In this document: positions 8,452 through 17,155 of the stretch, piece by piece | Numbering within the stretch: the first letter of the stretch is position 1 | Layout of the letters: the number at the start of each line of letters is the position of its first letter | Origin: Clostridium tertium | Lineage (GTDB): Bacteria; Bacillota; Clostridia; Clostridiales; Clostridiaceae | DNA length: 64,000 bases | NCBI RefSeq assembly: GCF_017873245.1 | Contig: NZ_JAGGJY010000015.1 | Span: forward strand, 1 to 64,000 | Direction: 5' to 3' | The notes under the pieces: model-generated | What the model was told of the DNA's origin: nothing | The model's database searches: none | Seen by the model: the letters and a program-made list of their open reading frames with translations, nothing else | Made by a program: the position numbers and the translations under genes

Positions 8452-10611
8452 TTATTTTATATCAATCCATTTTATTTCTGCAGGATCTAATTCCATAACA
8501 ATTAATTTACCTTCGCCATCATAAATATTTGATGTTTGCTTTTCATTAGAATTATTTATAACCGCATATCTATTTGATTCCAAATAAGCCGATACTTCGC
8601 AATAAGGATTATCTGAATACCATCTCTTCATTTCACTTTCTTTATTTGCTGCATAATAACAAGCTCTTGTTAGAATACGTGTGTTTTGAATTGAATATGG
8701 TAATCCAGCTATATATACAGTACGACCTTTTCCATAACTATTTGCAGCCATTAATAAATCGCCATTTGTGTACTTTATTATTTCAGTTGATTCTTTTACT
8801 GAATAAATATTTTTTTGACCTTCTCCAAAGTTTAACTCTTCAAATATATCTTCTGTTATAAAATGCTTATCCAACTCTTGCTTGAAGTATTTATCTGTAC
8901 TTAATGAGAATCCTAATTCCTTATCTATTCCTAAAGCATCTGAAAGTTGGAAGTAATGTCCTCCATTTAGTACAGCAGAAGGCTCTCCAATTCCTATGAA
9001 TCCTCCGCCGTTATATATCCACTCTCTAATTTTAGTAACAATTTCCTCATCAAGCCATTTTTCTCCACCACTAAATGCAGTGCCTGCATCTCCAGCATTT
9101 ATAATTACATCAATGCCATCTGGAACTCCTTGATTTTTTATATCATCAAAACTTATAAAGCTTACATCTACACTCATACCACTTAAAGATTCTATCACTC
9201 CTAGATATGAATATATTTGCTTATACCATAGAGCATGTGCAACCATATGTGTTTGCCATGTACGTAATTTACCCCAACAATTAAGAACTGCAACTTTTAA
9301 TCCGCAATGAGGCTTATTTCCATTTATAGTATCATATATTTCTCTAAATTCATTGCATACACTCTCTATATAATCAACAAAATTAGGGAACTTATATGCT
9401 AATGATAAATATCCTCCATATCCTATTCTATCTACTGGTTTTCTCATTATTGCACGTCTAGCTGTTATCCAGTTTTCTCTAGCTTCTATAGTAGGATCAT
9501 TTCCTTCATAAAATGTATCTGGGAAAAAGTATGGTAGAAAACGTCCTTCAGTATATTTAACCCCTGGAATATCTGATATCATTCTAAGAGTAGCACCGCT
9601 ACCAACAGATCCAACTACTGCATCTAATCCTATATTCTCAAAATATTTACCATAAGGCTCTGTTCCTATCCAGTTATCACCAAGGAACATCATTGCTTCT
9701 CTTCCATGTTCATGAGTAATATCAACAAGCTTTTTAACATTATTAGCTACGAATTCTTGTTGAAAATCCATGTAATCTAAGAACTTTTTGCTTGGAACTC
9801 TAAATGAACTATTGTAGTATCCTTGGTCTATAATATCCTCTGGTCTTAGCTTATATCCCTTTACTTTTTCAAACTCTCTTAAGGCCTCAGCACTTACACT
9901 TGAACTATATCCAAACCAATCAACATACTTTTCCTTTGCTCTATCATTAAATACTAATGTAAAGTGATAAAAAAATGTTGTGAATCTAACTACATCAGTT
10001 TCAGGATGCTCATCTAACCATTTATGCATTGCCTCAAAAATATACTTGTTTGTCTTTGGTTTTCTTGCATCAAATGGCATTTCATGAGGTCTATCTCCCC
10101 AATTATTAGTTATATGATTATACATTTGGGTAGGATCCCATATGCAATATGCTAAGAATGATACTGTGTATTCATGCCAGGCTTTTGTATCATTTATTAT
10201 TACTTCTTGTGTTTCTTCGTTATAGCTCCATTTATTTAAATCAACAACTTCTCCAGTTGTCCTATCTATTACTTCCCAAAATTCTTTAACATCATGATAA
10301 GAATCCGGCTTTACTTGCTGATCAAAATATCCTTCCATTATTTTTATTACTAATGTTTCACTAGTAGCTAAATGATGCTTAGTCATTAAATAAGTTTGTT
10401 GTAATTCTTCCATATTTTGCTCTGCCCACTTATTATCACCACGTGCAACAAAATAAGTAGAATATATCTTTTCTGCTAATCCCTTTATTTCTCTTGGTAG
10501 CTTAAATCCATCACAATCACGTATTGCATCTGCCCCCCACTTTTCTGCTATCTCCATTGTCTCTTTTATAAAATTATCATCCGTTGGAATTGTAACTCTC
10601 CCTTTATTCAT
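8452..10611 (-). CDS. 1,3-beta-galactosyl-N-acetylhexosamine phosphorylase (GNB/LNB phosphorylase)
   Basis: This cytosolic GH112 enzyme splits galacto-N-biose (mucin core) or lacto-N-biose (milk glycans) with phosphate into galactose-1-phosphate and GalNAc or GlcNAc. The 719 residues match family length and the whole sequence is typical, from RVTIPTDDNFIKETMEIAEK near the N-terminus. GDNWIGTEPYG contains Asp312, aligning with the catalytic acid known as Asp313 in the bifidobacterial enzyme. The permeases precede it by 15 nt. The kinase and Gal-1-P/UDP-sugar genes of the bifidobacterial cluster are not nearby, so those steps must be encoded elsewhere. Confidence 0.93.
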   Translation of the reverse strand: MNKGRVTIPTDDNFIKETMEIAEKWGADAIRDCDGFKLPREIKGLAEKIYSTYFVARGDNKWAEQNMEELQQTYLMTKHHLATSETLVIKIMEGYFDQQVKPDSYHDVKEFWEVIDRTTGEVVDLNKWSYNEETQEVIINDTKAWHEYTVSFLAYCIWDPTQMYNHITNNWGDRPHEMPFDARKPKTNKYIFEAMHKWLDEHPETDVVRFTTFFYHFTLVFNDRAKEKYVDWFGYSSSVSAEALREFEKVKGYKLRPEDIIDQGYYNSSFRVPSKKFLDYMDFQQEFVANNVKKLVDITHEHGREAMMFLGDNWIGTEPYGKYFENIGLDAVVGSVGSGATLRMISDIPGVKYTEGRFLPYFFPDTFYEGNDPTIEARENWITARRAIMRKPVDRIGYGGYLSLAYKFPNFVDYIESVCNEFREIYDTINGNKPHCGLKVAVLNCWGKLRTWQTHMVAHALWYKQIYSYLGVIESLSGMSVDVSFISFDDIKNQGVPDGIDVIINAGDAGTAFSGGEKWLDEEIVTKIREWIYNGGGFIGIGEPSAVLNGGHYFQLSDALGIDKELGFSLSTDKYFKQELDKHFITEDIFEELNFGEGQKNIYSVKESTEIIKYTNGDLLMAANSYGKGRTVYIAGLPYSIQNTRILTRACYYAANKESEMKRWYSDNPYCEVSAYLESNRYAVINNSNEKQTSNIYDGEGKLIVMELDPAEIKWIDIK

Positions 10612-10626
10612 TTTTGTCCTCCTCTA

Positions 10627-11523
10627 TTATTCTTTTATTCCGCCTACTGTCATACCTTCTGTAAGTTTCTTTTGAACTAATATATATAAAATTATTGTTG
10701 GAATCATAACTATAACTAAACCAGCATATAGAGCTCCGTAATCAGTTGCTGTTTTTTGAACTTGCATTAAATTTATTAATCCTAATGGTAATGTTTTTGC
10801 TTTATTAGGAAGCATAGTTAGTGCAATTATATATTCGTTCCAAAAAGCTAAGAAATTAAATAATATAACTGTTATGATACTAGGCTTGGCCATTGGCATT
10901 ATAACGTGAATTAAAGTTTTTAAATTACTACATCCATCTACGTAAGCTGCCTCTTCATATGCCTTAGGTAATGATTTAAAAAATGTCATAAGTAAGTATA
11001 TAGTGAAAGGTAAAGCTGTTGATGCATAAATAATACTAACTACTATTCTGCTATCTAAAAATACTGTCATACTTGCTGGTATTGCAAAGATATTTCTTAC
11101 TAACTTTTCTCCATCTAATACCAATAAGAATATAGGTACAACAATATAATTTACATTTATAAATAACCCAGCTGAAAATAGTAAATTTAATACCTTTTTG
11201 CTTTTAAATTCAAATCTTGATAAAACATAGGCTGCAGGTATAGATACAACCAATAAAATTATTAACGCTAGTCCAGTTACTATTACTGAATTAATAAAAT
11301 ATTCACCCATGTTTGCTTCAATAAATGCTTTACGGAAATTTTCTAAGTAAAATCCTTTTGGTAATGCCCATGGATTACCATAAAACTCCGATTTATGCTT
11401 AAATGATGCTAATACAGCCCATCCCAAAGGAATTAATATGCTTAAAGCAAATATAGTTAAACATAAATAAGTAAAAATTTTCATTAACTTTTCTGTTGAT
11501 GCCTTTTTATATGATTTTTCCAT
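10627..11523 (-). CDS. Carbohydrate ABC transporter permease, MalG type
   Basis: The 298-residue inner-membrane protein has six predicted spans and the ATPase-contact EAA loop (EEAAYVDGCSNLKTLIHVIMP). It forms the pore with the MalF-type partner, whose gene ends 12 nt upstream. No ATPase gene is present in the operon, so a shared MsmK/MalK-type ATPase from elsewhere is presumably used. Context assigns GNB/LNB import. Confidence 0.9.
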   Translation of the reverse strand: MEKSYKKASTEKLMKIFTYLCLTIFALSILIPLGWAVLASFKHKSEFYGNPWALPKGFYLENFRKAFIEANMGEYFINSVIVTGLALIILLVVSIPAAYVLSRFEFKSKKVLNLLFSAGLFINVNYIVVPIFLLVLDGEKLVRNIFAIPASMTVFLDSRIVVSIIYASTALPFTIYLLMTFFKSLPKAYEEAAYVDGCSNLKTLIHVIMPMAKPSIITVILFNFLAFWNEYIIALTMLPNKAKTLPLGLINLMQVQKTATDYGALYAGLVIVMIPTIILYILVQKKLTEGMTVGGIKE

Positions 11524-11535
11524 ATCAATCCCTCC

Positions 11536-12429
11536 TTAGAATTCTATTACATCTCTTTTTGTTGCTTTACTTATTACTAGTGATAATCCAAAAGAGAAAA
11601 TAAATATTATTACTCCTATAGCCATACCGTACCCATATGATGAGTTAGAATACGCCTGCTTGTACATATAACTTAGGAAAACTTCTGATGATCCATCAGG
11701 TCCACCAGCAGTCATAACCTTTACAAATAAGAAGCTTAAATTTATTGTACTGATTATAAAGAATGTTAAAGTAGTTCTTATAACATTCCAAATTAAAGGT
11801 AATGTTATTTGTAAAAATTGATTCCATCTTGATGCCCCTTCTAATTCTGCTGCTTCATAAAGGCTTTCCGGAATACTACTCATACTTGCCATATACATTA
11901 CCATATAATAACCTACTGCTTGCCATATCATTGCAATAGCTATACACCATATAACTACCTTTTGATCACCAAGCCACATTCGTTTTAAATTTTCTAAACC
12001 GAGCGAACCAAGACTTGCATTTATTATCCCTTTTTCAGGATCTAAAATTGCTGAAAATATAGCTGATATAACTACAACTGATAAAATATTAGGAAAATAG
12101 AAAACTACTCTGAAGAAATTTTTGAATTTAGTATCTTTTCTAGTTAATACTGCGGCTGAAGCTATTGCTAAAATCATAGTTACAACCGTTACTATTACTA
12201 ATAGAAATATTGTATTTTGAAACGCTTTAATAAAATTGCTATCTTTAAATAATATTGTAAAGTTGTCCAATCCTACAAATTTCTTGTTATTTGATAATCC
12301 CCCCCATTTAAATAATGACATCCAGAATACATTTATAGTTGGAATTACCATGAATAATATAAAAAGTATTAGTGCCGGGATTACTGAAAATCCTATAAAC
12401 ACTTTATTTACAGTGCTTTTCTTGCGCAT
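11536..12429 (-). CDS. Carbohydrate ABC transporter permease, MalF type
   Basis: The 297-residue membrane protein has the EAA loop EAAELEGASRWNQFLQITLP and an N-terminal span typical of MalF/UgpA partners. A start at 12450 would place the GGGAGG site inside the coding region; the ATG at 12429 follows that site and is preferred. It is the first gene of the lnp operon and is divergent from the AraC regulator at 12607. Confidence 0.9.
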   Translation of the reverse strand: MRKKSTVNKVFIGFSVIPALILFILFMVIPTINVFWMSLFKWGGLSNNKKFVGLDNFTILFKDSNFIKAFQNTIFLLVIVTVVTMILAIASAAVLTRKDTKFKNFFRVVFYFPNILSVVVISAIFSAILDPEKGIINASLGSLGLENLKRMWLGDQKVVIWCIAIAMIWQAVGYYMVMYMASMSSIPESLYEAAELEGASRWNQFLQITLPLIWNVIRTTLTFFIISTINLSFLFVKVMTAGGPDGSSEVFLSYMYKQAYSNSSYGYGMAIGVIIFIFSFGLSLVISKATKRDVIEF

Positions 12430-12606
12430 TTTTATAATTCCTCCCCTCATTTCTCTCTCTACATATATTTATTCTACCTTCATGAAACCTTTTACACAAT
12501 AATATTGTTGCTCAGTTTTATTGTAATATTGCTATCTAAATATTATTAAAAATTTATATATATTGTGTTATAATAAATAAAACAATATGTAGATTGGAGG
12601 TGTATC
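12430..12606. promoter_or_regulatory. Divergent control region between lnp operon and AraC gene
   Basis: The 177-bp region holds a near-palindrome CAATAATATTGTTG (about 12497-12510) and a second TAATATTG copy at 12524-12531. The two TAATATTG units are 24 bp apart in direct orientation, as expected for AraC half-sites. A TATAAT -10 for the regulator gene is at 12569-12574, with only a weak -35. Confidence 0.4.
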
Positions 12607-13476
12607 ATGGGTAATACAAGATATTTAATCAATAAAAAGAACTATGATCCAAATTATGAACTACTTTATATCAGTAAATCAAAATTTGAAAACGATTGGC
12701 ATAGCACAGCTCATTTTCATCCGTTCACAGAAATATTTTTTATAACTGATGGAAAAGGAGCGTTTCATTTAGATGATGCTATTGTTAATGTTAATAAATG
12801 GGACCTAATTGTAATTAATCCTAACTGTTTACATACAGAAAAATCATCTTTATCAGATTCCCCTTTAGAATATATCGTTCTCGGGGTAGACAACCTGTTG
12901 TTAAATTTTCCTGAATCCTATAGTTTGACTAATAATGAACAACAAATTAATCTATATAAAATAATGAACTTTTCTAAAGATAAAGATTTGATACTTAATT
13001 ACTTTAATCAATTAATTAATGAAGTAGAAAATAAAGAATTTAATTATGAACATGCATGTAAAAGTATCTTAACACTATTCATAACTCACATCATACGCAG
13101 CACAACATCGCTACAATTTATAGAAGAATCTCAAGAAAAATTAAACTTAGAATGTGTAAAAATAAAAAATTATATTGATTCCCACTATGCTCAAAATATA
13201 ACTTTAGACTTTTTATCTGATTTGTCTTATATGAATAAATTTCATTTAGTTCATACATTCACTAAACATATAGGGGTTTCTCCTATAAACTATGTTATAA
13301 ACAAGCGTATTCAGGAAGCTAAAAATTTACTAGCCACTACTAGCTATTCAATTAGAGATATTGCTTCCATCGTTGGCTTTGGAAACTCCTCTTACTTCAG
13401 CCAAATGTTTAAAAAAGTAACTGGAATTTCTCCTAAAAGTTATAGAGTAAAAAATTCAAAAGATAAAGATATTTAA
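12607..13476 (+). CDS. AraC family transcriptional regulator (probable lnp operon activator)
   Basis: The 289-residue protein has an N-terminal cupin-type sugar-sensing domain (about 35-120, with HFHPFTEIFFITDGKG) and a C-terminal AraC double helix-turn-helix (about 185-283, with SIRDIASIVGFGNSSYFSQM and FKKVTGISPKSYR). TTGGAGG precedes the ATG. Divergence from the GNB/LNB transporter-phosphorylase operon suggests it senses that sugar and turns the operon on. The ligand is inferred. Confidence 0.88.
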   Translation: MGNTRYLINKKNYDPNYELLYISKSKFENDWHSTAHFHPFTEIFFITDGKGAFHLDDAIVNVNKWDLIVINPNCLHTEKSSLSDSPLEYIVLGVDNLLLNFPESYSLTNNEQQINLYKIMNFSKDKDLILNYFNQLINEVENKEFNYEHACKSILTLFITHIIRSTTSLQFIEESQEKLNLECVKIKNYIDSHYAQNITLDFLSDLSYMNKFHLVHTFTKHIGVSPINYVINKRIQEAKNLLATTSYSIRDIASIVGFGNSSYFSQMFKKVTGISPKSYRVKNSKDKDI

Positions 13477-13530
13477 AAATTCAGGAGTAAGATTCATTAT
13501 AAAAAATAACAAATCTTACTCCTGAATTTT
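13476..13530. terminator. Terminator after the AraC gene
   Basis: This is a 19-bp stem (13476-13494 with 13512-13530) built around AATTCAGGAGTAAGATT, with further A/T pairing outside. It starts at the stop codon of the regulator gene. Confidence 0.85.
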
Positions 13531-13647
13531 AAATATTTATTACTTAAATTTTATATAATACAATAAAATACTAGCTTTATTTAAATGATATAAAACAATT
13601 TTATTTAACCGCTAGTTCTTTCGTCTTTCACATAACTTATATATCAA

Positions 13648-14406
13648 TTAAATTTCACCTATAATAGATTTTATAACTTCTCCACCAAGGATCATACCTG
13701 CAACTGGAGGAACAAATGATATACTTCCTGGTATTTGTCTTTTAATTGCACATTTTTTAGTACCACCTGTACAAACACAACCAGTCTTACAAGTAACCAC
13801 ATCTTCATCTTTCGGTCTTCTTGGCTTTTCTTCTGAATACACAACTTTAAGATTTTTCACGCCTTTTTTTCTTAATTCATATCTCATAACCTTAGCTAAA
13901 GGACAAACTTTCGTATCATATATGTCAGCAACTTTAAATTGTGTTGGATCAAGCTTGTTTCCTGTTCCCATTGATGCAATTATGTTAATATTCTTTTCGT
14001 AGCAGTACTTTGCTAAAGCTATTTTAGCAGATACAGTATCAATTGCATCTATTACATAATCAACATCATCAGGAATTAATTCTGCCAAATTCTCTGGAGT
14101 AACAAATACTTGGTGAGTAATAACATTACACTTTCTATTAATAGTAAGTATTCTTTCTTTCATAACTTCAACTTTTACTTTGCTTATAGTTCCATATGTA
14201 GCATGTATTTGTCTATTTAAATTAGTTAAGCAAACAGTATCATCATCAACTAATATTAAGGTTCCAACTCCAGCTCTTGTTAACGCTTCAACAGCAAAGC
14301 TTCCTACTCCACCAACTCCAAATACCATTACTTTTGAATTTTTTAGTTTTTCTAGTCCATCATTTCCTATAAGTAATTCTGTTCTAGATAATGGATGTTG
14401 TAACAT
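13648..14406 (-). CDS. tcdA: tRNA threonylcarbamoyladenosine dehydratase
   Basis: This E1-like (ThiF/MoeB family) enzyme cyclises t6A37 to ct6A37 in ANN-decoding tRNAs using ATP. The 252-residue protein carries the nucleotide-binding GVGGVGSFAVEALTRAGVG, the adenylation site LNRQIHATYGTISK and a DVDYVIDAIDT segment. Two close Cys pairs lie in VTCKTGCVCTGGTKKC. AAGGAGA precedes the ATG. It is transcribed alone. Confidence 0.9.
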   Translation of the reverse strand: MLQHPLSRTELLIGNDGLEKLKNSKVMVFGVGGVGSFAVEALTRAGVGTLILVDDDTVCLTNLNRQIHATYGTISKVKVEVMKERILTINRKCNVITHQVFVTPENLAELIPDDVDYVIDAIDTVSAKIALAKYCYEKNINIIASMGTGNKLDPTQFKVADIYDTKVCPLAKVMRYELRKKGVKNLKVVYSEEKPRRPKDEDVVTCKTGCVCTGGTKKCAIKRQIPGSISFVPPVAGMILGGEVIKSIIGEI

Positions 14407-14625
14407 TCACTTCTCTCCTTTTTATATCTTATGTATATTTCACCAAAGAATAATTTTAATTTATATCTTATTTTAGACTATTATTTATTTATATACAATA
14501 ATATTATTTTCCATATAATAAAAATAGTATAACTTAACATAATTTCTAATAATAAAATTATATGTTTTATTTAAACGAATTTTATTATATGATAATATAA
14601 GTTATAAATTGCAAGACTATTTAAT

Positions 14626-14777
14626 AATGAAAGAATAAAAAAATGAAAAAGTAAAAGAATTAAGGTTATTTTGCTACGCAAAAATTAAATTATAAGTGCG
14701 AAGTACTTTATATTCAAAGATCTACCAAGGATTTTCACCTTAATTTGTTCATTACTTCATTATTTCATTTCTTAATT
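14626..14777. repeat. Element with imperfect terminal inverted repeats (MITE-like)
   Basis: The two ends, 14626-14666 (A-rich) and 14737-14777 (T-rich), match as inverted copies at 30 of 41 positions and both finish at TTAAGGT/ACCTTAA. The inside holds TTTGCTACGCAAAA and AAGTACTTTATATTCAAAGA. A related 22-nt stretch (19 of 22) occurs at 34586-34607 in another gene-free element with the same A-rich/T-rich ends. No ORF is inside. The rest of 14407-14625 shows nothing. Confidence 0.45.
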
Positions 14778-14813
14778 ATTTTGCTTTGCAAATATATTTC
14801 AAGGAGGTTAGTC

Positions 14814-15506
14814 ATGATTTTAGGAATTATAAGTGCAATGACTGAGGAATTAGAATTACTTCTAAAAGATATGTCTATTGAAGAAGAAACAAAGAAAGCA
14901 AATATGACTTTTTATAAAGGAACTCTAGGGGATAAAAATATAATTGCAGTTGTTTGTGGTATTGGTAAGGTAAATGCTGCTATTTGTACTCAAATATTAA
15001 TATCTGAATATAGAGTATCTTCTATAATAAATGTAGGAGTTGCAGGCGGAATTGGTAAAGATATTTATCCTGGAGATGTTGTTGTTGGAATAGACTTAGT
15101 TCAACATGATATGGATACAACTGTATTTGGTGATCCCCATGGTCAAATTCCAAGGTTAGATACTTTTTCTTTTAAATGCGACGATAAATTAGTTAACGCT
15201 GCTTTAGCTGCATGTGAAGATATTAAAGAAATTAATACATTCTCTGGTAGAATCGTATCTGGAGATCAATTTATATCAAGTGTTGAAAAAATTCAATGGT
15301 TTGAAAAGGAATTTAATGCAATATCTTGTGAAATGGAAGGTGCAAGTATTGCCCATGTATGTTATTTAAATAATATTCCATGTGTTGTTATTAGATCAAT
15401 ATCTGATAATGCTAATAATGGAGCTCATATGGATTATGAAAAGTTTATTCCTATAGCAGTTAGAAATTCAACTATAATTTTAAAGAGTATGTTAGAAAAA
15501 CTATAA
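14814..15506 (+). CDS. mtnN: 5'-methylthioadenosine/S-adenosylhomocysteine nucleosidase
   Basis: This enzyme cleaves MTA and SAH to adenine plus thioribose products, recycling methionine and supplying the AI-2 route. The 230-residue protein has GIISAMTEE at the start, NVGVAGGI, the purine-site SGDQF and the catalytic region CEMEGASIAHVC through RSISDNAN. The ATG at 14814 follows AAGGAGG; a longer frame upstream runs back into the repeat element and has no ribosome site. Confidence 0.93.
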   Translation: MILGIISAMTEELELLLKDMSIEEETKKANMTFYKGTLGDKNIIAVVCGIGKVNAAICTQILISEYRVSSIINVGVAGGIGKDIYPGDVVVGIDLVQHDMDTTVFGDPHGQIPRLDTFSFKCDDKLVNAALAACEDIKEINTFSGRIVSGDQFISSVEKIQWFEKEFNAISCEMEGASIAHVCYLNNIPCVVIRSISDNANNGAHMDYEKFIPIAVRNSTIILKSMLEKL

Positions 15507-15512
15507 TAAAAT

Positions 15513-15552
15513 AAAACAGATAGGCAATGGAATTTAATAGTCTATCTGTTTT
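15513..15552. terminator. Terminator between mtnN and hemerythrin genes
   Basis: This is an 11-bp stem AAAACAGATAG (15513-15523) with CTATCTGTTTT (15542-15552), usable from both sides. Confidence 0.75.
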
Positions 15553-15559
15553 CATTTTA

Positions 15560-15973
15560 TTATAGAGATTTAATTTTAGGATATAAGCTTTTATCTTCTT
15601 TCTCTATTCTATTTTCTAATAGTTTCAATACTTTTTTGCTTTCTATCAAAAATTTATCTTTATCATTTAATATCTTATTTTTAGTATTAAATTGATTTTT
15701 AAACTCAGTAAATATTATGTGAATACTTCCCATTTCTTCGCTATATTCTTTAGATATATTTCTTAAATTAGTATTACTACTATTAATTAATTCTGGATAC
15801 AAAAACTTGTCCTCTGTTTTCATATGAATATTTAACTTTCCAGCAAGTGTGTTTATATCCCAAACTAATTCATCCAAACTATCTTCCATATTTCTTATGC
15901 TTAAAATGCTATTAATTTTTTTTAATAATCCTTTTATATCTAAATGTTGTCTTTCTAGGTTATCTATATTCAT
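15560..15973 (-). CDS. Hemerythrin-like HHE domain protein
   Basis: The 137-residue four-helix protein is of the hemerythrin type that binds a di-iron site and usually reacts with oxygen or nitric oxide. Ligand positions His10, His50/Glu54 (HMKTED), His85 and Glu126 are visible, but the His expected four residues before Glu126 is Arg122 (RIEKED). The iron site may therefore be incomplete. A perfect TGTGA-N6-TCACA dyad lies about 75 nt upstream, suggesting CRP/FNR-family control. Confidence 0.75.
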   Translation of the reverse strand: MNIDNLERQHLDIKGLLKKINSILSIRNMEDSLDELVWDINTLAGKLNIHMKTEDKFLYPELINSSNTNLRNISKEYSEEMGSIHIIFTEFKNQFNTKNKILNDKDKFLIESKKVLKLLENRIEKEDKSLYPKIKSL

Positions 15974-16046
15974 ATATGTAACTCCTATCCTTACTTTTAT
16001 CTATTTTTAACTTAACTAAATTATAAAACAAACTTGTCCCATTTTA

Positions 16047-16062
16047 TGTGATTGAAGTCACA
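16047..16062. promoter_or_regulatory. CRP/FNR-family binding dyad upstream of hemerythrin
   Basis: TGTGATTGAAGTCACA is a perfect TGTGA-N6-TCACA inverted repeat. It is 75-90 nt before the hemerythrin-like ATG. The form fits regulators of the CRP/FNR family, some of which sense NO in anaerobes. Which regulator uses it cannot be told. Confidence 0.55.
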
Positions 16063-16134
16063 ATTTTACTTATTATAAAAACTAACATAATAGCAAAACA
16101 TTATAAATAGAATAAATTTTTTATAACCACTAAA

Positions 16135-16177
16135 TAAATAAAAACATACGCAAATAAAATGCATATGTCTTTATTTA
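16135..16177 (-). terminator. Terminator after rubrerythrin
   Basis: The 18-bp stem TAAATAAAAACATACGCA pairs with 16160-16177, with two wobble pairs when read as minus-strand RNA. A/T-rich arms supply the U-tract. Confidence 0.7.
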
Positions 16178-16206
16178 TCATATAATTATTTGAAATAATC
16201 TTGATG

Positions 16207-16761
16207 TTAGAAAGATTTGAATATATCTTTTTTTGCACCACAAACTGGGCAGTTTTCTACATTATCTCCAATTTCAGTGAATCCACAAATTGGACATACA
16301 TAAATAGTTTCATCACTTATATCTTTTTGTTGCTTAGCCATATCTTGAGCGTCTTTAAACATTTTAGCATGTATTTTTTCTGCTTCTAAAGCATAATGGA
16401 AAGATCTTTGAGCATCACTTTCATTTTGGAATTTTGCAGTTTCTAAATAAACAGGGTACATTTGATCTATTTCGTGTAATTCACCATCGATTGCACCTTG
16501 TAGGTTTTCAACTATATTTGTATGACCAAATATAGCTCCAGCTGCAACTGTTTTATCTCCCAACTGCTCATTTAATACATTAAAGTGATTCTTAGCATGA
16601 CACCATTCTGCATACGCAATTCCTCTAAAAAGTCTTGCTATATTTGGATAACCATCCTTTTCAGCTGAGTCACCCCAAATTGTGTAACGCATATGAGCCA
16701 TACTTTCTCCACCATATGCCGAACTTAAAAAATCTACTGTCATTGCATTTTTTACTGACAT
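16207..16761 (-). CDS. rbr: Rubrerythrin
   Basis: This cytosolic peroxide-reducing enzyme of anaerobes has a di-iron four-helix domain (about 1-145, with MRYTIWGDSAEKDG and RGIAYAEWCHAKNHF, and EAEKIHAKMF as the second iron motif). A C-terminal rubredoxin-like FeS4 domain follows (CPICGFTEIGDNVENCPVCG). The 184 residues are full length. The ribosome site GAAGGGA is unusually far (12 nt) from the ATG. Rubredoxin, its usual electron donor, is encoded at 40369. Confidence 0.94.
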   Translation of the reverse strand: MSVKNAMTVDFLSSAYGGESMAHMRYTIWGDSAEKDGYPNIARLFRGIAYAEWCHAKNHFNVLNEQLGDKTVAAGAIFGHTNIVENLQGAIDGELHEIDQMYPVYLETAKFQNESDAQRSFHYALEAEKIHAKMFKDAQDMAKQQKDISDETIYVCPICGFTEIGDNVENCPVCGAKKDIFKSF

Positions 16762-17014
16762 AATTTAAACACATCCCTTCTACTAAATAACATTATTATT
16801 ATTCCAAATATACAAATAATAATTCATTAAAGTCTTTTAAATATAATAATAAATGCATTTGATGCCCAATTATAAACTATGTCCTCCCCCCTAAAATTAT
16901 ACATATAACTATATAAAAATATTTCGAATCTATATTAATTAATCAATTTTATGGTATTGCGTTCTTAGGCCTTTATATAAACATATTTCTAAATTCAGCT
17001 TTTTATTTTCATAA

Positions 17015-17079
17015 AAAAGAGTTATAAGCTTAGATATAATCTTTTTAATCTTTATATCTTAGATTTTTATAACTCTTTT
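17015..17079. terminator. Long hairpin, probable terminator of the DUF1015 operon
   Basis: The outer stem AAAAGAGTTATA (17015-17026) pairs with TATAACTCTTTT (17068-17079), with inner pairing of CTTAGATATA and TATATCTTAG. It follows the last gene of the serine operon. The rest of 16762-17014 shows no gene. Confidence 0.65.
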
Positions 17080-17155
17080 ATCTTATTTTTTAATTAACTT
17101 TATATTCATAATGATACTTTTTTATTATCTTCTTAATATTTTATTCTAGTAAACC

